NCBI RefSeq assembly: GCF_003352835.1
Contig: NZ_QLVD01000010.1
Location: 186,001-250,000, forward strand
Reading direction: 5' to 3'
Length of the DNA: 64,000 nt
Source of the DNA: Ornithinimicrobium murale
GTDB lineage: Bacteria; Actinomycetota; Actinomycetes; Actinomycetales; Dermatophilaceae
Below, piece after piece: positions 1 through 8,478 of the stretch. The first letter of the stretch is position 1. The number at the start of each line of letters is the position of its first letter. The notes below the pieces were generated by a model. The model was not told the origin of the DNA, did not search any database, and saw only the letters and a program-made list of their open reading frames with translations. A program made the translations under genes and the position numbers.

Positions 1-117
1 ATCAGCCTGGCTACCTTACGTTTCGACGTCGCTCCCGTCGCGGCCGTGCTCGCACTCGTGGTGACGGTGCCGGCCACCATCGCGGCCCACCGCACCCCCG
101 CAGCCCCGGTCCACTGA
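1..117 (+). CDS. C-terminal end of a membrane protein (partial)
   Basis: An open frame runs from the first base of the window to a TGA at 115-117 and encodes the last 38 residues of a protein that starts outside. The visible part holds one hydrophobic stretch (VAAVLALVVTVPATIAA) followed by a short Pro/Ala/His-rich tail, as in the last membrane helix of an integral membrane protein. Too little is present to name a family. It converges on the radical SAM gene, with 28 bases between the two stops. Confidence 0.5.
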   Translation: MSLATLRFDVAPVAAVLALVVTVPATIAAHRTPAAPVH

Positions 118-145
118 CGCCACAGGCATGGCCACCCGGACAGTT

Positions 146-2128
146 TCAGACCACGGTCAGCGGCAGCAGCTTCTTGCCCGTCGGCCCTGTCTGGATCTCG
201 GTGTTCATCTGCGGGCAGACACCACAGTCGAAGCAGGGAGTCCAGCGGCAGTCGTCGACCTCACGCTCGTCCAGGGCGTCCTGCCAGTCGTCCCAGAGCC
301 ACTCCTTGTCCAGACCGGAGTCGATGTGGTCCCAGGGCAGCACCTCGGTCTCGCCGCGCTCTCGGGTGGTGTACCACGCGACATCCAGTCCGTGGCCGGC
401 CAGCGCCTGCTGCGCGGCCGCCATCCAGCGTTCGTATGAGAAGTGCTCGCTCCAGCCGTCGAACCGGCTCCCGGCGCGCCAGACCTGCTCGATGACGCCA
501 CCGACCCTCCGGTCGCCGCGGGACAGCAGCCCCTCGACGATCCCGGGCTGGCCGTCGTGATAGCGGAACCCGATGGCCGAGCCGTAGCGCCGATCGGCCC
601 GGATGGCCTCGCGGAGCTTGAGCAGTCGCGCGTCGGTCTCCTCCGCGCCCAGCTGGGAGGCCCACTGGAAGGGCGTGTGCGGCTTGGGCACGAACCCGCC
701 GATGGAGACGGTGCAGCGGATGTCCTTGCGCCCACTGACCTTCCGGCCGGTGTCGATGACCTGCTTGGCCAGCTCCGCGATCTCCAGGACGTCCTCGTCG
801 GTCTCCGTGGGCAGCCCGCACATGAAGTAGAGCTTGACCTGCCGCCAGCCGGCACCGTAGGCCGCGGCGACCGTGCGAATGAGGTCCTCCTTGCTCACCA
901 TCTTGTTGATCACCTTGCGCAGGCGCTCGCTGCCGCCCTCCGGCGCGAAGGTGAGTCCCGAGCGCCGACCATTGCGGGTCAGCTCGTTGGCCAGGTCGAT
1001 ATTGAAGGCGTCGACCCTGGTCGAGGGCAGCGACAGCGAGGTGTTCGTGCCCTCGTAGCGGTCGGCGAGGCCTTTGGCGACGTCAGCGATCTCGCTGTGG
1101 TCGGCGGAGGACAGGGACAGCAGCCCGACCTCCTCGTAACCGGTGGTGTCCAACCCCTGCTGCACCATCGCGCCGATCCCCTCGATCGAGCGCTCCCGCA
1201 CCGGGCGGGTGATCATGCCCGCCTGGCAGAACCGGCAGCCACGGGTGCACCCACGGAAGATCTCCACGCTCATCCGCTCGTGCACCGACTCCGTCACCGG
1301 CACCAGCGGTGTCTTGGGGTAGGGCCAGGAGTCCAGGTCCATCACGGTGTGCTTGGAGACCCGCCACGGGATGCCGGGTCGATTCGGCACGACGCGCTGG
1401 ATCCGCCCATCGGGCAGATAGTCGACGTCGTAGAACGCCGGCACATAAACACCACCGGTGCGGGCCAGGCGCAGCAGCAGCTCATCACGCCCCCCGGGGC
1501 TCCCCTCGCCCTTCCACCCGCCGATGATCGAGGTCGCGGCCAGCACGGCCTCCTCGCCGTCGCCGACGATGGCAGCGTCCAGGAAGGCGGCGATCGGCTC
1601 GGGGTTGAACGCGGCGTGCCCGCCGGCGATGACGACCGGGTGCTCGTCCGTGCGGTCGGCGGCGTGCAACGGGATCCCGGCCAGGTCCAGCGCGGTGAGC
1701 ATGTTGGTGTAGCCGAGCTCGGTGGAGAAGGACAGCCCGAGGACGTCGAAGTCACCGACCGCACGGTGCCCGTCGACGGTGAACTGCGGCACGCCCTCGG
1801 CGCGCATCAGGTCCTCCAGATCGGGCCAGACGGAGTAGGTGCGCTCGGCGAGCGCCATCGGCTGCTCGTTGAGCACCTCGTAGAGGATCATCACGCCCTG
1901 GTTGGGCAGGCCGATCTCATAGGCGTCGGGATACATCAACGCCCACCGGACCGTCAGCTCCTGCCCGTCCGGGCCGTGTCCGGCAACATTCCAGTCCTTG
2001 ACCTGGGAGTTCAGCTCGCCCCCGACGTACTGCACCGGCTTGCTGACCTGCTCCAGGAGCGGTTCAAGGGCAGGGAAGATGCTGTCGCCGGGCAGGCGCA
2101 CAGTTGCGTCGTCGTCCGTGGCAGTCAT
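146..2128 (-). CDS. B12-binding-domain radical SAM protein (TIGR03960-like)
   Basis: 660 aa. The N-terminal 230 residues look like the cobalamin-binding-like domain of this family (ALMYPDAYEIGLPN near residue 65, VVIAGGHAAFNPEP near 165). The radical SAM core follows, with the CxxxCxxC cluster motif in FRGCTRGCRFCQAG near residue 295, SAM-binding glycine-rich segments and the FAPEGGSERLR motif. A Cys-rich C-terminus (CFDCGVC) may bind a further cluster. In many actinobacteria the family lies beside a DUF2344 protein and ribonuclease E/G; that partner is not here. The exact reaction is not known to me. The ATG follows a TACCCT box by six bases, so the mRNA is probably leaderless, and the promoter is divergent from that of the Pr6Pr gene. 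Confidence 0.88.
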   Translation of the reverse strand: MTATDDDATVRLPGDSIFPALEPLLEQVSKPVQYVGGELNSQVKDWNVAGHGPDGQELTVRWALMYPDAYEIGLPNQGVMILYEVLNEQPMALAERTYSVWPDLEDLMRAEGVPQFTVDGHRAVGDFDVLGLSFSTELGYTNMLTALDLAGIPLHAADRTDEHPVVIAGGHAAFNPEPIAAFLDAAIVGDGEEAVLAATSIIGGWKGEGSPGGRDELLLRLARTGGVYVPAFYDVDYLPDGRIQRVVPNRPGIPWRVSKHTVMDLDSWPYPKTPLVPVTESVHERMSVEIFRGCTRGCRFCQAGMITRPVRERSIEGIGAMVQQGLDTTGYEEVGLLSLSSADHSEIADVAKGLADRYEGTNTSLSLPSTRVDAFNIDLANELTRNGRRSGLTFAPEGGSERLRKVINKMVSKEDLIRTVAAAYGAGWRQVKLYFMCGLPTETDEDVLEIAELAKQVIDTGRKVSGRKDIRCTVSIGGFVPKPHTPFQWASQLGAEETDARLLKLREAIRADRRYGSAIGFRYHDGQPGIVEGLLSRGDRRVGGVIEQVWRAGSRFDGWSEHFSYERWMAAAQQALAGHGLDVAWYTTRERGETEVLPWDHIDSGLDKEWLWDDWQDALDEREVDDCRWTPCFDCGVCPQMNTEIQTGPTGKKLLPLTVV

Positions 2129-2134
2129 GCACCC

Positions 2135-2140
2135 AGGGTA
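2135..2140 (-). promoter_or_regulatory. -10 box of a leaderless promoter for the radical SAM gene
   Basis: Minus strand reads TACCCT, then GGGTGC, then ATG. A TANNNT hexamer six bases before the start codon, with no Shine-Dalgarno sequence, is the usual layout of leaderless actinobacterial transcripts. No clear -35 is seen. Confidence 0.45.
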
Positions 2141-2172
2141 TGCCGTGGGGAGGGTCAGGAGCGTCGCGCCTC

Positions 2173-2178
2173 TACGCT
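2173..2178 (+). promoter_or_regulatory. -10 box of a leaderless promoter for the Pr6Pr gene
   Basis: TACGCT, then ACGGGG, then ATG at 2185. The hexamer fits TANNNT and the spacing predicts transcription from the start codon. It supports ATG 2185 over the in-frame upstream ATG at 2104. Confidence 0.45.
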
Positions 2179-2184
2179 ACGGGG

Positions 2185-2847
2185 ATGAGACTGGCCCGCG
2201 GGTGGCATCTGCTGACCCTGGTTGTGGTGGTGACGGCGCTCGTGTTGCAGACGGCCCTGGTCGTGCGCGGGTCAGCGGTGCTCGACGAGACCGTCGTGCC
2301 CCCGCTGGGGACACGCCTGTTCCAGATGGTCTGCTACTTCACGATCCAGGCCAACGTCCTGGTGGCGATCGCCTCGGGCGCTCTCGTGGTCGCCCCTGCG
2401 CGGGAGGGTCAGCTGTGGCGGGTGGTCCGGGCTGACGCGGTGCTGGGTATCACGCTGACCGGTGTGGTCCACTTCTTCCTGCTACGGCCCCTCCTGCACC
2501 TCAGCGGCTGGGACGCTGTCGCCGACACCCTCCTGCACCTTGTTGTCCCGGCTCTGGTCATCCTCGGCTGGCTCGTGTGCGGACCGCGACCGCGGTTGGA
2601 TGCACGGACGGCGTGGTGGTCACTGGCCTGGCCTGTCGCCTGGCTCGCCGTGACCCTTGTGCTCGGCGCCGTCCGTGACTGGTATCCCTACCCGTTTCTT
2701 GACGTCTCCGAGCACGGTCTCGGACAGGTGCTGCTCACCAGCCTCGGCGTGACCCTGGTCTTCCTGACCGTGGTCCTGGCGATGCGGCTGGCAGAGAGGT
2801 CCCTGCCAGCCGCGCCGCGGGAGTCCGACTCGGGTCAGTCGGTGTAG
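2185..2847 (+). CDS. Pr6Pr family membrane protein
   Basis: 220 aa with about six hydrophobic helices. The pattern MVCYFTIQANVLVAIASGAL in the second helix and DWYPYPFLDVSEHG near the C-terminus is typical of the Pr6Pr family, whose biochemical role is unknown. The start at 2185 is chosen because the sequence before it is Arg/Ser-rich with no family character, and because a TANNNT box sits six bases upstream. The last 13 bases overlap the 3' end of the convergent acyl-CoA ligase gene. Integral plasma-membrane location is inferred from the helices. Confidence 0.75.
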   Translation: MRLARGWHLLTLVVVVTALVLQTALVVRGSAVLDETVVPPLGTRLFQMVCYFTIQANVLVAIASGALVVAPAREGQLWRVVRADAVLGITLTGVVHFFLLRPLLHLSGWDAVADTLLHLVVPALVILGWLVCGPRPRLDARTAWWSLAWPVAWLAVTLVLGAVRDWYPYPFLDVSEHGLGQVLLTSLGVTLVFLTVVLAMRLAERSLPAAPRESDSGQSV

Positions 2848-4679
2848 AGGGCATCCAGTTCGTCGGAGTACTTCTTGGTGACCAGCCGCCGCTTGAGCTT
2901 CATGCTCGGCGTCAGGTCGCCCTCCTCGACGGTCAGGTCGTGGTCCAGGATGACGAACTGCTTGATCTGCTCCCAGCGGTTCAGCTGGGTGTTGAGCTCG
3001 TCGATATAGCCCTGCACCATCTCCCGGCACGCGGGCGAGGTGACGATCTCGGCATACTCCTTGCCGCCCAGGCCGTTCTGGCTCGCCCATCCCTCGATGG
3101 CCTCCGGGTCCAGCGTCACAATGGCCGAGACGAACTTGCGGCCATCGCCCTCGATCACGAGCTGGCTGGCGTAGGGGCAGATGCCCTTGAACATGGACTC
3201 GATCACCGAGGGCGCGATGTACTTGCCGCCGGAGGTCTTGAAGAGATCCTTCTTGCGGTCGGTGATGCTGAGGAAGCCACGCTCGTCGACCTCACCGATG
3301 TCGCCGGTGTGGAACCACCCGTCCGAGTCCAGCGCCTCGGCGGTCGCGTCCTCGAGCTCGTGGTAGCCGGGGGTGACTCCCGGGCCGCGCAGCAGGACCT
3401 CGCCGTCCTCGGCGATCTTGACCTCGGTGCCCGGCAGGGCCCACCCGACGCTGCCGAATTTGTAGCCGCCGGTGTGGGGACGGTTGACGAACGATGCTGC
3501 GCTGGTCTCGGTCAGCCCGTAGCCCTCGATGATCCGCAGCCCGACGGCGTCGAACCACTCGGCCACGTCGCGGTTGAGCGCGGCCGATCCGGAGATGAAG
3601 AAGCGCACCCGCCCCCCGAAGCGTTCCTGGATCTTCTTCAGGACAACGGCGTTGGCGACCTTGTGCTGCAGGGCCAGGACACCCGAGGGCTCCCTGCCGG
3701 CCTGCTGCAGCTCGCTCACCTTGCGACCGACGCCGGTGGCCCAGTGGAAGAGCTTCTCCTTGATGCCTCCCTCCTCGGCCATCATCATGGTGATCCTGCC
3801 GTAGGCCTTCTCGAAGATGCGTGGCGCGGCCCCCATGAAGGTCGGCTTCACGATCCCGACGTTCTCCACGATCTTGTCGACCCGCCCGTCCACTGCGGTC
3901 GGGAAGCCGATCTGCAGGGGCAGGACGAGCAGGACCTTGCCGAAGACGTGCGCCAGGGGAAGCCACAGGTACTGCAGGTCGTCCGGGCTCAGGATGCCGA
4001 TCGAGTCCACGGCCGCCGCTTCATAGGTCCACGCGGAGTGCGGCAGGCGGACCCCCTTGGGCCGCCCCGTGGTGCCGGAGGTGTAGATGATGGTGGCCAG
4101 GTGGTCCGGCGTCAGCTGGTCGATCCGCTCGTTGACCATCTCGGGTTCAGCCGCCAGGCGGGCCTGGCCCCGCTCCTCCAGCTCGGACAGCGAGAGCACC
4201 CAGTCACCGTCACCCTCCCCGTCGATGACCACGACGTGGCGCACCTCCGGGATGTCCGGGCGGTGCTCACGCAGCTTGGCGACCTGCGTGTCGTCCTCGG
4301 CGATGACCACCTTGCTGCCAGAGTCCGCCGCGATGTAGGCGACATCCGCTGACAGGGTGGTCGGGTAGATCGTGGTCGTGGCGGCACCGGCCGACATGAC
4401 GGCGAGATCGAAGAGCACCCACTCCAGCCGCGTGGCCGAGCACAGCGCGACCCGCTCCTCAGGGGCGACACCCAGGTCGATCAGACCGGCGGCCAGTGCA
4501 TAGGCGCGGGCGGCGGAGTCCGCCCACGTCAGTGACTCCCAGGACTCCCCGACGGGATAACGAAAGGCCTCCGCGGTCGGTGTCGCGGCGACCCGGTCAC
4601 GGAACAGGTGGCCCACGCTCGCGACCCGGTTGTCGATGGTCGCCTGGTCATACGCTTCATCACGGGAGGTCAGTGCCAT
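2835..4679 (-). CDS. Long-chain fatty-acid--CoA ligase (AMP-forming)
   Basis: 614 aa member of the adenylate-forming enzyme family, which activates fatty acids with ATP to acyl-AMP and then acyl-CoA. Visible motifs: the P-loop-like IIYTSGTTGRPKG near residue 195, the adenine-binding GYGLTETSAA near 370, the GWFHTGDIGEVDE motif near 435, DRKKDLFKTSGGKY near 460, and a C-terminal TPSMKLKRR that supplies the late lysine. The overall form resembles FadD15-type ligases. ATG 4679 is chosen because AAGGA lies eight bases upstream; an in-frame extension to 4811 would run into intergenic sequence. It lies 88 bases downstream of rodA on the same strand. Chain-length preference cannot be read from the sequence. 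Confidence 0.9.
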   Translation of the reverse strand: MALTSRDEAYDQATIDNRVASVGHLFRDRVAATPTAEAFRYPVGESWESLTWADSAARAYALAAGLIDLGVAPEERVALCSATRLEWVLFDLAVMSAGAATTTIYPTTLSADVAYIAADSGSKVVIAEDDTQVAKLREHRPDIPEVRHVVVIDGEGDGDWVLSLSELEERGQARLAAEPEMVNERIDQLTPDHLATIIYTSGTTGRPKGVRLPHSAWTYEAAAVDSIGILSPDDLQYLWLPLAHVFGKVLLVLPLQIGFPTAVDGRVDKIVENVGIVKPTFMGAAPRIFEKAYGRITMMMAEEGGIKEKLFHWATGVGRKVSELQQAGREPSGVLALQHKVANAVVLKKIQERFGGRVRFFISGSAALNRDVAEWFDAVGLRIIEGYGLTETSAASFVNRPHTGGYKFGSVGWALPGTEVKIAEDGEVLLRGPGVTPGYHELEDATAEALDSDGWFHTGDIGEVDERGFLSITDRKKDLFKTSGGKYIAPSVIESMFKGICPYASQLVIEGDGRKFVSAIVTLDPEAIEGWASQNGLGGKEYAEIVTSPACREMVQGYIDELNTQLNRWEQIKQFVILDHDLTVEEGDLTPSMKLKRRLVTKKYSDELDALYTD

Positions 4680-4767
4680 TACTCGTCCTTCGTTGGGCGG
4701 GTGGTCGCCTGATCTTCTCAGGTCCGGGGCCGGGGACGGTAGTGCCCCTGCCCTTGAGATCAGACCG

Positions 4768-5946
4768 TTACCTTGGAGTACCGCGTGTGGACGAGACCGG
4801 TGCGCGGCCACCGCGATCCTGGAATGTGAGCTGCCGGCCCGCGGGGCGTCGGTCCGTGCCGTCGTGCGTTCGCTGGCAGGCCGCGACCAGCCCGATCGCC
4901 AGCCAGCAGGCGAACATCGAGGACCCGCCGTAGGACAGGAACGGCAGCGGGAGGCCCGTGACCGGCATGAGTCCCAGGTTCATCCCGATGTTCTCCGCAG
5001 TCTGGAAGAGCAGCCACCCGGCCACGCCGACGGCCACCAGTCGCGCGAACGGATCGGTCGTGCGCAGGGCAACCCACAGGGCGCGCAGCACGACAAAGAG
5101 CAACAGTCCCATGATGCCGAGCGAACCCAGCAGCCCAAGTTCCTCGCCCGCGATAGAGAAGACGAAGTCGGTGTGCTGGAACGGGATGAACCCGCCCTGC
5201 GTCTGGGGGCCCTGCCCGATCCCCGCTCCGTTCCACCCGCCAGACCCGATCGCCAGCCGCGCCTGCTGGGTCTGGTAGCCGATGCCCTGCGGGTCGCGCG
5301 CCGGATCGGCGAAGGCCAGGAGCCGGTCCAGCTGATACGAGTCCAGCAGGGGAATGCGGATGGCTGCCAGGACCGCCAGCCCAGCGCCCCCGATAGCAGC
5401 GAGGGTCCAACGGCGCGCAGCACCGGAGGCGGCAACCACACCGACGGTCAGGGCGCCCAGCACCAACGCCGTGCCGAGGTCCGGCTGCAGGAGGATCAGG
5501 AGAATCGGTATGCCCGCGAGCACCCAGGCGGTCAGCACCTCCCGCCAGGCCGGGGGTCGGGTGGTGTCCCGCCCCTCAGCCAGAATCATCGCCAGGCCCA
5601 CGCAGAGGGCGATCTTGGACAGCTCGGCCGGTTGGAGCGAGAATCCGCCCGGCAGGTGGATCCAGGAACGGGACCCGTTCACCGTCACACCCAGAGGGCT
5701 CAGCACGAGCAGCAGCCCCATCAGGCCGGCGAGATAGAGCCAGGGAGCGGTGGCCCGGATCCACCGGACATCCACTCGGAGCAGCAGCACAGCCATGGTG
5801 ACGCCGATGCCGGTGTTGATCAGGTGCCGCACAGCCAGGGCCGGTCCCACGTCCACGTGAGTGCCCGACCAGACCAGCACGGCCCCGATCAGGCTGAGCC
5901 CGAGGGCCGCGATGTAGAGCCCCCAGTCGATGCGCAGCCAGGCCAT
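4768..5946 (-). CDS. rodA: RodA, peptidoglycan glycosyltransferase (SEDS family)
   Basis: 392 aa with about ten membrane helices and the SEDS family pattern: LPGGFSLQPAELSKIAL near residue 115, the DLGTALVLG segment near 180, and the C-terminal GLPLPFLSYGGSSM near 335. The family polymerises lipid II glycan chains in the plasma membrane together with a class B penicillin-binding protein; RodA serves lateral growth. FtsW is an alternative name, but the N-terminus (MAWLRIDWGL) fits RodA better. The start is three bases after the ribF stop, so it is probably the last gene of the rimP-to-rodA operon. No PBP gene is adjacent. In many actinobacteria rpsO and pnp follow ribF, so this position is unusual. 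Confidence 0.88.
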   Translation of the reverse strand: MAWLRIDWGLYIAALGLSLIGAVLVWSGTHVDVGPALAVRHLINTGIGVTMAVLLLRVDVRWIRATAPWLYLAGLMGLLLVLSPLGVTVNGSRSWIHLPGGFSLQPAELSKIALCVGLAMILAEGRDTTRPPAWREVLTAWVLAGIPILLILLQPDLGTALVLGALTVGVVAASGAARRWTLAAIGGAGLAVLAAIRIPLLDSYQLDRLLAFADPARDPQGIGYQTQQARLAIGSGGWNGAGIGQGPQTQGGFIPFQHTDFVFSIAGEELGLLGSLGIMGLLLFVVLRALWVALRTTDPFARLVAVGVAGWLLFQTAENIGMNLGLMPVTGLPLPFLSYGGSSMFACWLAIGLVAACQRTHDGTDRRPAGRQLTFQDRGGRAPVSSTRGTPR

Positions 5947-5949
5947 CGT

Positions 5950-6945
5950 CTAACCGAACAACAGCGATCGGCTGACGTCCACGTCCTGACCGATCTGGGT
6001 GAGCAGCTCCTCGATCGAGTCGAAGCGGACGTTGCCCCTGAGGTGGGCGACAAAGTCAACGCCCACCTGCTCGTGGTAGAGATCCAGGTCGCTGCGATCG
6101 AGCACATGCGCCTCGACGGTGCGCACGGGCACGTCGTCAAAGGTCGGGTTGGTGCCGACCGAGATCGCTGCGGGCAGTCGGCGCTCCGGATCTCCGGGCG
6201 GCAGGTCCAGACGCTCCAGCCAGCCGGCATAGACCCCGTCGGCAGGCACCAGGCCGGTGAGCACACCACCGAGATTCGCGGTCGGGAACCCGAGCTCACG
6301 GCCGCGGTGGTGCCCGTGGACCACCTCGCCGGTGACCCGGTGCGGGCGGCCCAGGATCTCGGCCGCGCCGGCCACCTCACCGTCGGCCAGCAGCCGACGC
6401 AGGTGGGTGGAGGACCAGTTGCGTTGGCCGGCGGTCGTCTCGCCCACCGCGTGGAGCTCGACCACCGCGAAGTCGTGGGTTGCACCGAGCTCCCGCATCG
6501 TGTCGATCGTGCCGGAGTTGCGCACTCCGAAGCGGGAGTCCGAGCCCAGCACCACCGCCGTGGCGCCCAGGGTGTCGACGAAGACCGTGCGGACGAACTC
6601 CTCAGGCGTCTGGGCAGCCAGCTCGTGGGTGAACTCCAGCACGAGCACGGCGTCCAGGCCCGTGCCGGCCATCAGCTCCAGCCGGTGGCCCAGACCGGCG
6701 ATCTGAACGGGTGCCCGGTCCGGGTGCAGGACAGCCAGGGGCGGGGGGTCGAAGGTTACCGCGACCGCACGGGCATGCCGCAGGGCGGCCTCTCGGACGA
6801 CGGTCCCCAGCAGGGCGCGGTGGCCGCGATGGACACCGTCGAAGTTGCCGAGGGTCACCACGCTGGGTCCGTAGCCGGACGGGATCTCCTGCAGGTCGGT
6901 CCAGCGCAGCACGGGGTCCACTCTAAGGGGCGGGGAAGACGACAT
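5950..6945 (-). CDS. ribF: Bifunctional riboflavin kinase / FAD synthetase
   Basis: 331 aa. The N-terminal FMN adenylyltransferase domain carries GNFDGVHRGH near residues 33-42, with the nucleotidyltransferase histidines, and GSDSRFGVRNSGT near 135. The C-terminal riboflavin kinase domain starts near residue 205 with RGRELGFPTANL. The enzyme phosphorylates riboflavin to FMN and adenylates FMN to FAD. ATG 6945 is preferred because GGGGAGG lies nine bases upstream, although it overlaps the truB end by 23 bases. A GTG at 6921, one base after the truB stop codon, is the alternative and has no good ribosome site. Confidence 0.92.
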   Translation of the reverse strand: MSSSPPLRVDPVLRWTDLQEIPSGYGPSVVTLGNFDGVHRGHRALLGTVVREAALRHARAVAVTFDPPPLAVLHPDRAPVQIAGLGHRLELMAGTGLDAVLVLEFTHELAAQTPEEFVRTVFVDTLGATAVVLGSDSRFGVRNSGTIDTMRELGATHDFAVVELHAVGETTAGQRNWSSTHLRRLLADGEVAGAAEILGRPHRVTGEVVHGHHRGRELGFPTANLGGVLTGLVPADGVYAGWLERLDLPPGDPERRLPAAISVGTNPTFDDVPVRTVEAHVLDRSDLDLYHEQVGVDFVAHLRGNVRFDSIEELLTQIGQDVDVSRSLLFG

Positions 6946-7882
6946 GGCTGCGTGCCTCCCCGTGCGTCTCGTCGAGCATCGCCACCAGACGCCCGTCGGG
7001 ACCGACCGCCGCCACCGGCTCGATCCGTCCGGGCGAGTCGGAGGGCAGCCGCTTGCCGTGCCCGAGGTCGGTCGCCTCCTGCGCGGTGAGCTGGCGGACC
7101 GGAAAGCTGGCAGCGGCCGCACCGGCCAACGGGATCAGGTGGGCCGGGGCACCGTCCAGCTCCAACTGCTCCAGCGTCACGGCGCGCGGCAGGTCCAGGT
7201 CACCAACCCTGGTGCGCCGCAAGGCGATCAGATGTCCGCCCACGCCAAGCAGCTCCCCCAGGTCGCGGGCCAGGGCACGGACATAGGTGCCCGAGCTCAC
7301 CTCGACCTCGACGTCGAGGTCGAGGTGAGCTGCCTGGGCGCCGGCGCGGCCCCTCCGGACGGCGAGGACCTCGAAGCGGTGGACCGTCACAGGTCGCGCG
7401 GCGAGCTCGACGTCCTCCCCGGCCCGGACCCGGGCGTAGGACCGCTTGCCGTCGATCTTGATGGCGCTGACGGAACTGGGCACCTGCTGGATCGCGCCGG
7501 TCAGCCGACGGACCGCGGCGCGGACCTGCTCCTCGGCGAGGGCCGAGGCGTCGCGACGTGCCGTCACCTCGCCCTCGGCGTCATCGGTGACCGTGCTGAC
7601 CCCGAGCCGGATCGTGGCGGTATAGGTCTTGTCGGCGCCCACCAGGAAGGTGAGCAGCTTGGTGGCCCGGTTCACCCCGAGCACCAGCACGCCGGTCGCC
7701 ATCGGGTCCAGGGTCCCGGCATGGCCGACACGACGGGTGGCGCACAGCCGACGACAGCGACCCACCACGTCGTGGCTGGTCCACCCCGCGGGTTTGTCGA
7801 CCACCAGGAGGCCGTCACCAGCCGGCTCCCTGCCGGCCCCCTCGCGCGGTGGACGCTGGCGCTCAGTCCCGCCCGTCGGCAT
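6923..7882 (-). CDS. truB: tRNA pseudouridine(55) synthase TruB
   Basis: 319 aa. It converts U55 of the tRNA T-loop to pseudouridine. The early DGLLVVDKPAGWTSHDVV segment and the catalytic motif HAGTLDPMATG, with the nucleophilic aspartate at about residue 59, identify the family. A basic, disordered leader of about 20 residues precedes the fold. ATG 7882 is used: it overlaps the end of rbfA by 20 bases and has a modest AGGCGAG site. rbfA-truB-ribF in this order and overlap is the common bacterial operon layout. Confidence 0.92.
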   Translation of the reverse strand: MPTGGTERQRPPREGAGREPAGDGLLVVDKPAGWTSHDVVGRCRRLCATRRVGHAGTLDPMATGVLVLGVNRATKLLTFLVGADKTYTATIRLGVSTVTDDAEGEVTARRDASALAEEQVRAAVRRLTGAIQQVPSSVSAIKIDGKRSYARVRAGEDVELAARPVTVHRFEVLAVRRGRAGAQAAHLDLDVEVEVSSGTYVRALARDLGELLGVGGHLIALRRTRVGDLDLPRAVTLEQLELDGAPAHLIPLAGAAAASFPVRQLTAQEATDLGHGKRLPSDSPGRIEPVAAVGPDGRLVAMLDETHGEARSHVVFPAP

Positions 7883-8384
7883 ACTCGCCTGTTGGTTCGC
7901 CACCGGACCCGTCCTCCGCCGCGTCCCCGTCCTGGCCCCCGGATCCCTCGTCCAGTGGCTCGGGCTCGCGGGGCTTGCGGTAGGGGTCGGCGTCACCGGC
8001 GTAGCCGCTGGCGGCACGGCCGGCAGCCAGCTCGGCATCCCGCTCGTGCACCTGGCGGAAGATGTCCTCCATGTGCGCGGCGTCCTCGGGCAGGGCGTCG
8101 GGCACGAACTGCAGGGTGGGCGTGAGCCGGATGCCCAGTCCCTTGCCCATGTGGGAGCGGAGCCGCCCGCGATAGGCCTCCAGGACCTCCGCAGCATCCT
8201 CCCGCTCCTGGTCGCCACCCAGGACGGTGTAGAAGACGGTGGCCTGCTGCAGGTCACCGGTGACCCGGACATCCGTGATCGTGATGAAGCCCAGCCTGGG
8301 GTCCTTCACCAGGGTGTCGATCCCCTGGGCCATCAGGACCTTGATGCGCTCGGCGACCTTGCGGGCGCGTGCGGGATCAGCCAT
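7863..8384 (-). CDS. rbfA: 30S ribosome-binding factor RbfA
   Basis: 173 aa. RbfA is a KH-fold factor that binds the 30S subunit during 16S rRNA 5'-end maturation. The N-terminal MADPARARKVAERIKVLMA and KDPRLGFITITDVRVTGDL match the family. After residue 120 there is an acidic, Gly/Asp-rich tail of about 50 residues, common in actinobacterial RbfA. The start at 8384 has a strong GAGGAGGAG site. The gene follows infB after 94 bases that contain a strong hairpin. Confidence 0.92.
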   Translation of the reverse strand: MADPARARKVAERIKVLMAQGIDTLVKDPRLGFITITDVRVTGDLQQATVFYTVLGGDQEREDAAEVLEAYRGRLRSHMGKGLGIRLTPTLQFVPDALPEDAAHMEDIFRQVHERDAELAAGRAASGYAGDADPYRKPREPEPLDEGSGGQDGDAAEDGSGGEPTGEYADGRD

Positions 8385-8428
8385 GTCTCCTCCTCGGTCG
8401 GGCGTGCAACGAGTCAGTCTAGGTCCGC

Positions 8429-8465
8429 GACGGGCCGGCCCCACCACAGGTGGAGCCGGCCCGTC
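8429..8465 (-). terminator. Hairpin between infB and rbfA
   Basis: Perfect 11-bp arms GACGGGCCGGC / GCCGGCCCGTC enclose an inner CCACC-ACA-GGTGG helix. No U-tract follows on the minus strand, so it may be a partial terminator, an RNA processing site or a stability element inside the operon. Confidence 0.55.
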
Positions 8466-8478
8466 ACAGATGCTGTCC

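Noticed and set aside
443-7089. Very long open frames antisense to the radical SAM, rodA and ribF genes (up to about 800 codons)
   Set aside because: They are antisense frames kept open by high-GC third positions, have no domain features and overlap well-supported genes.
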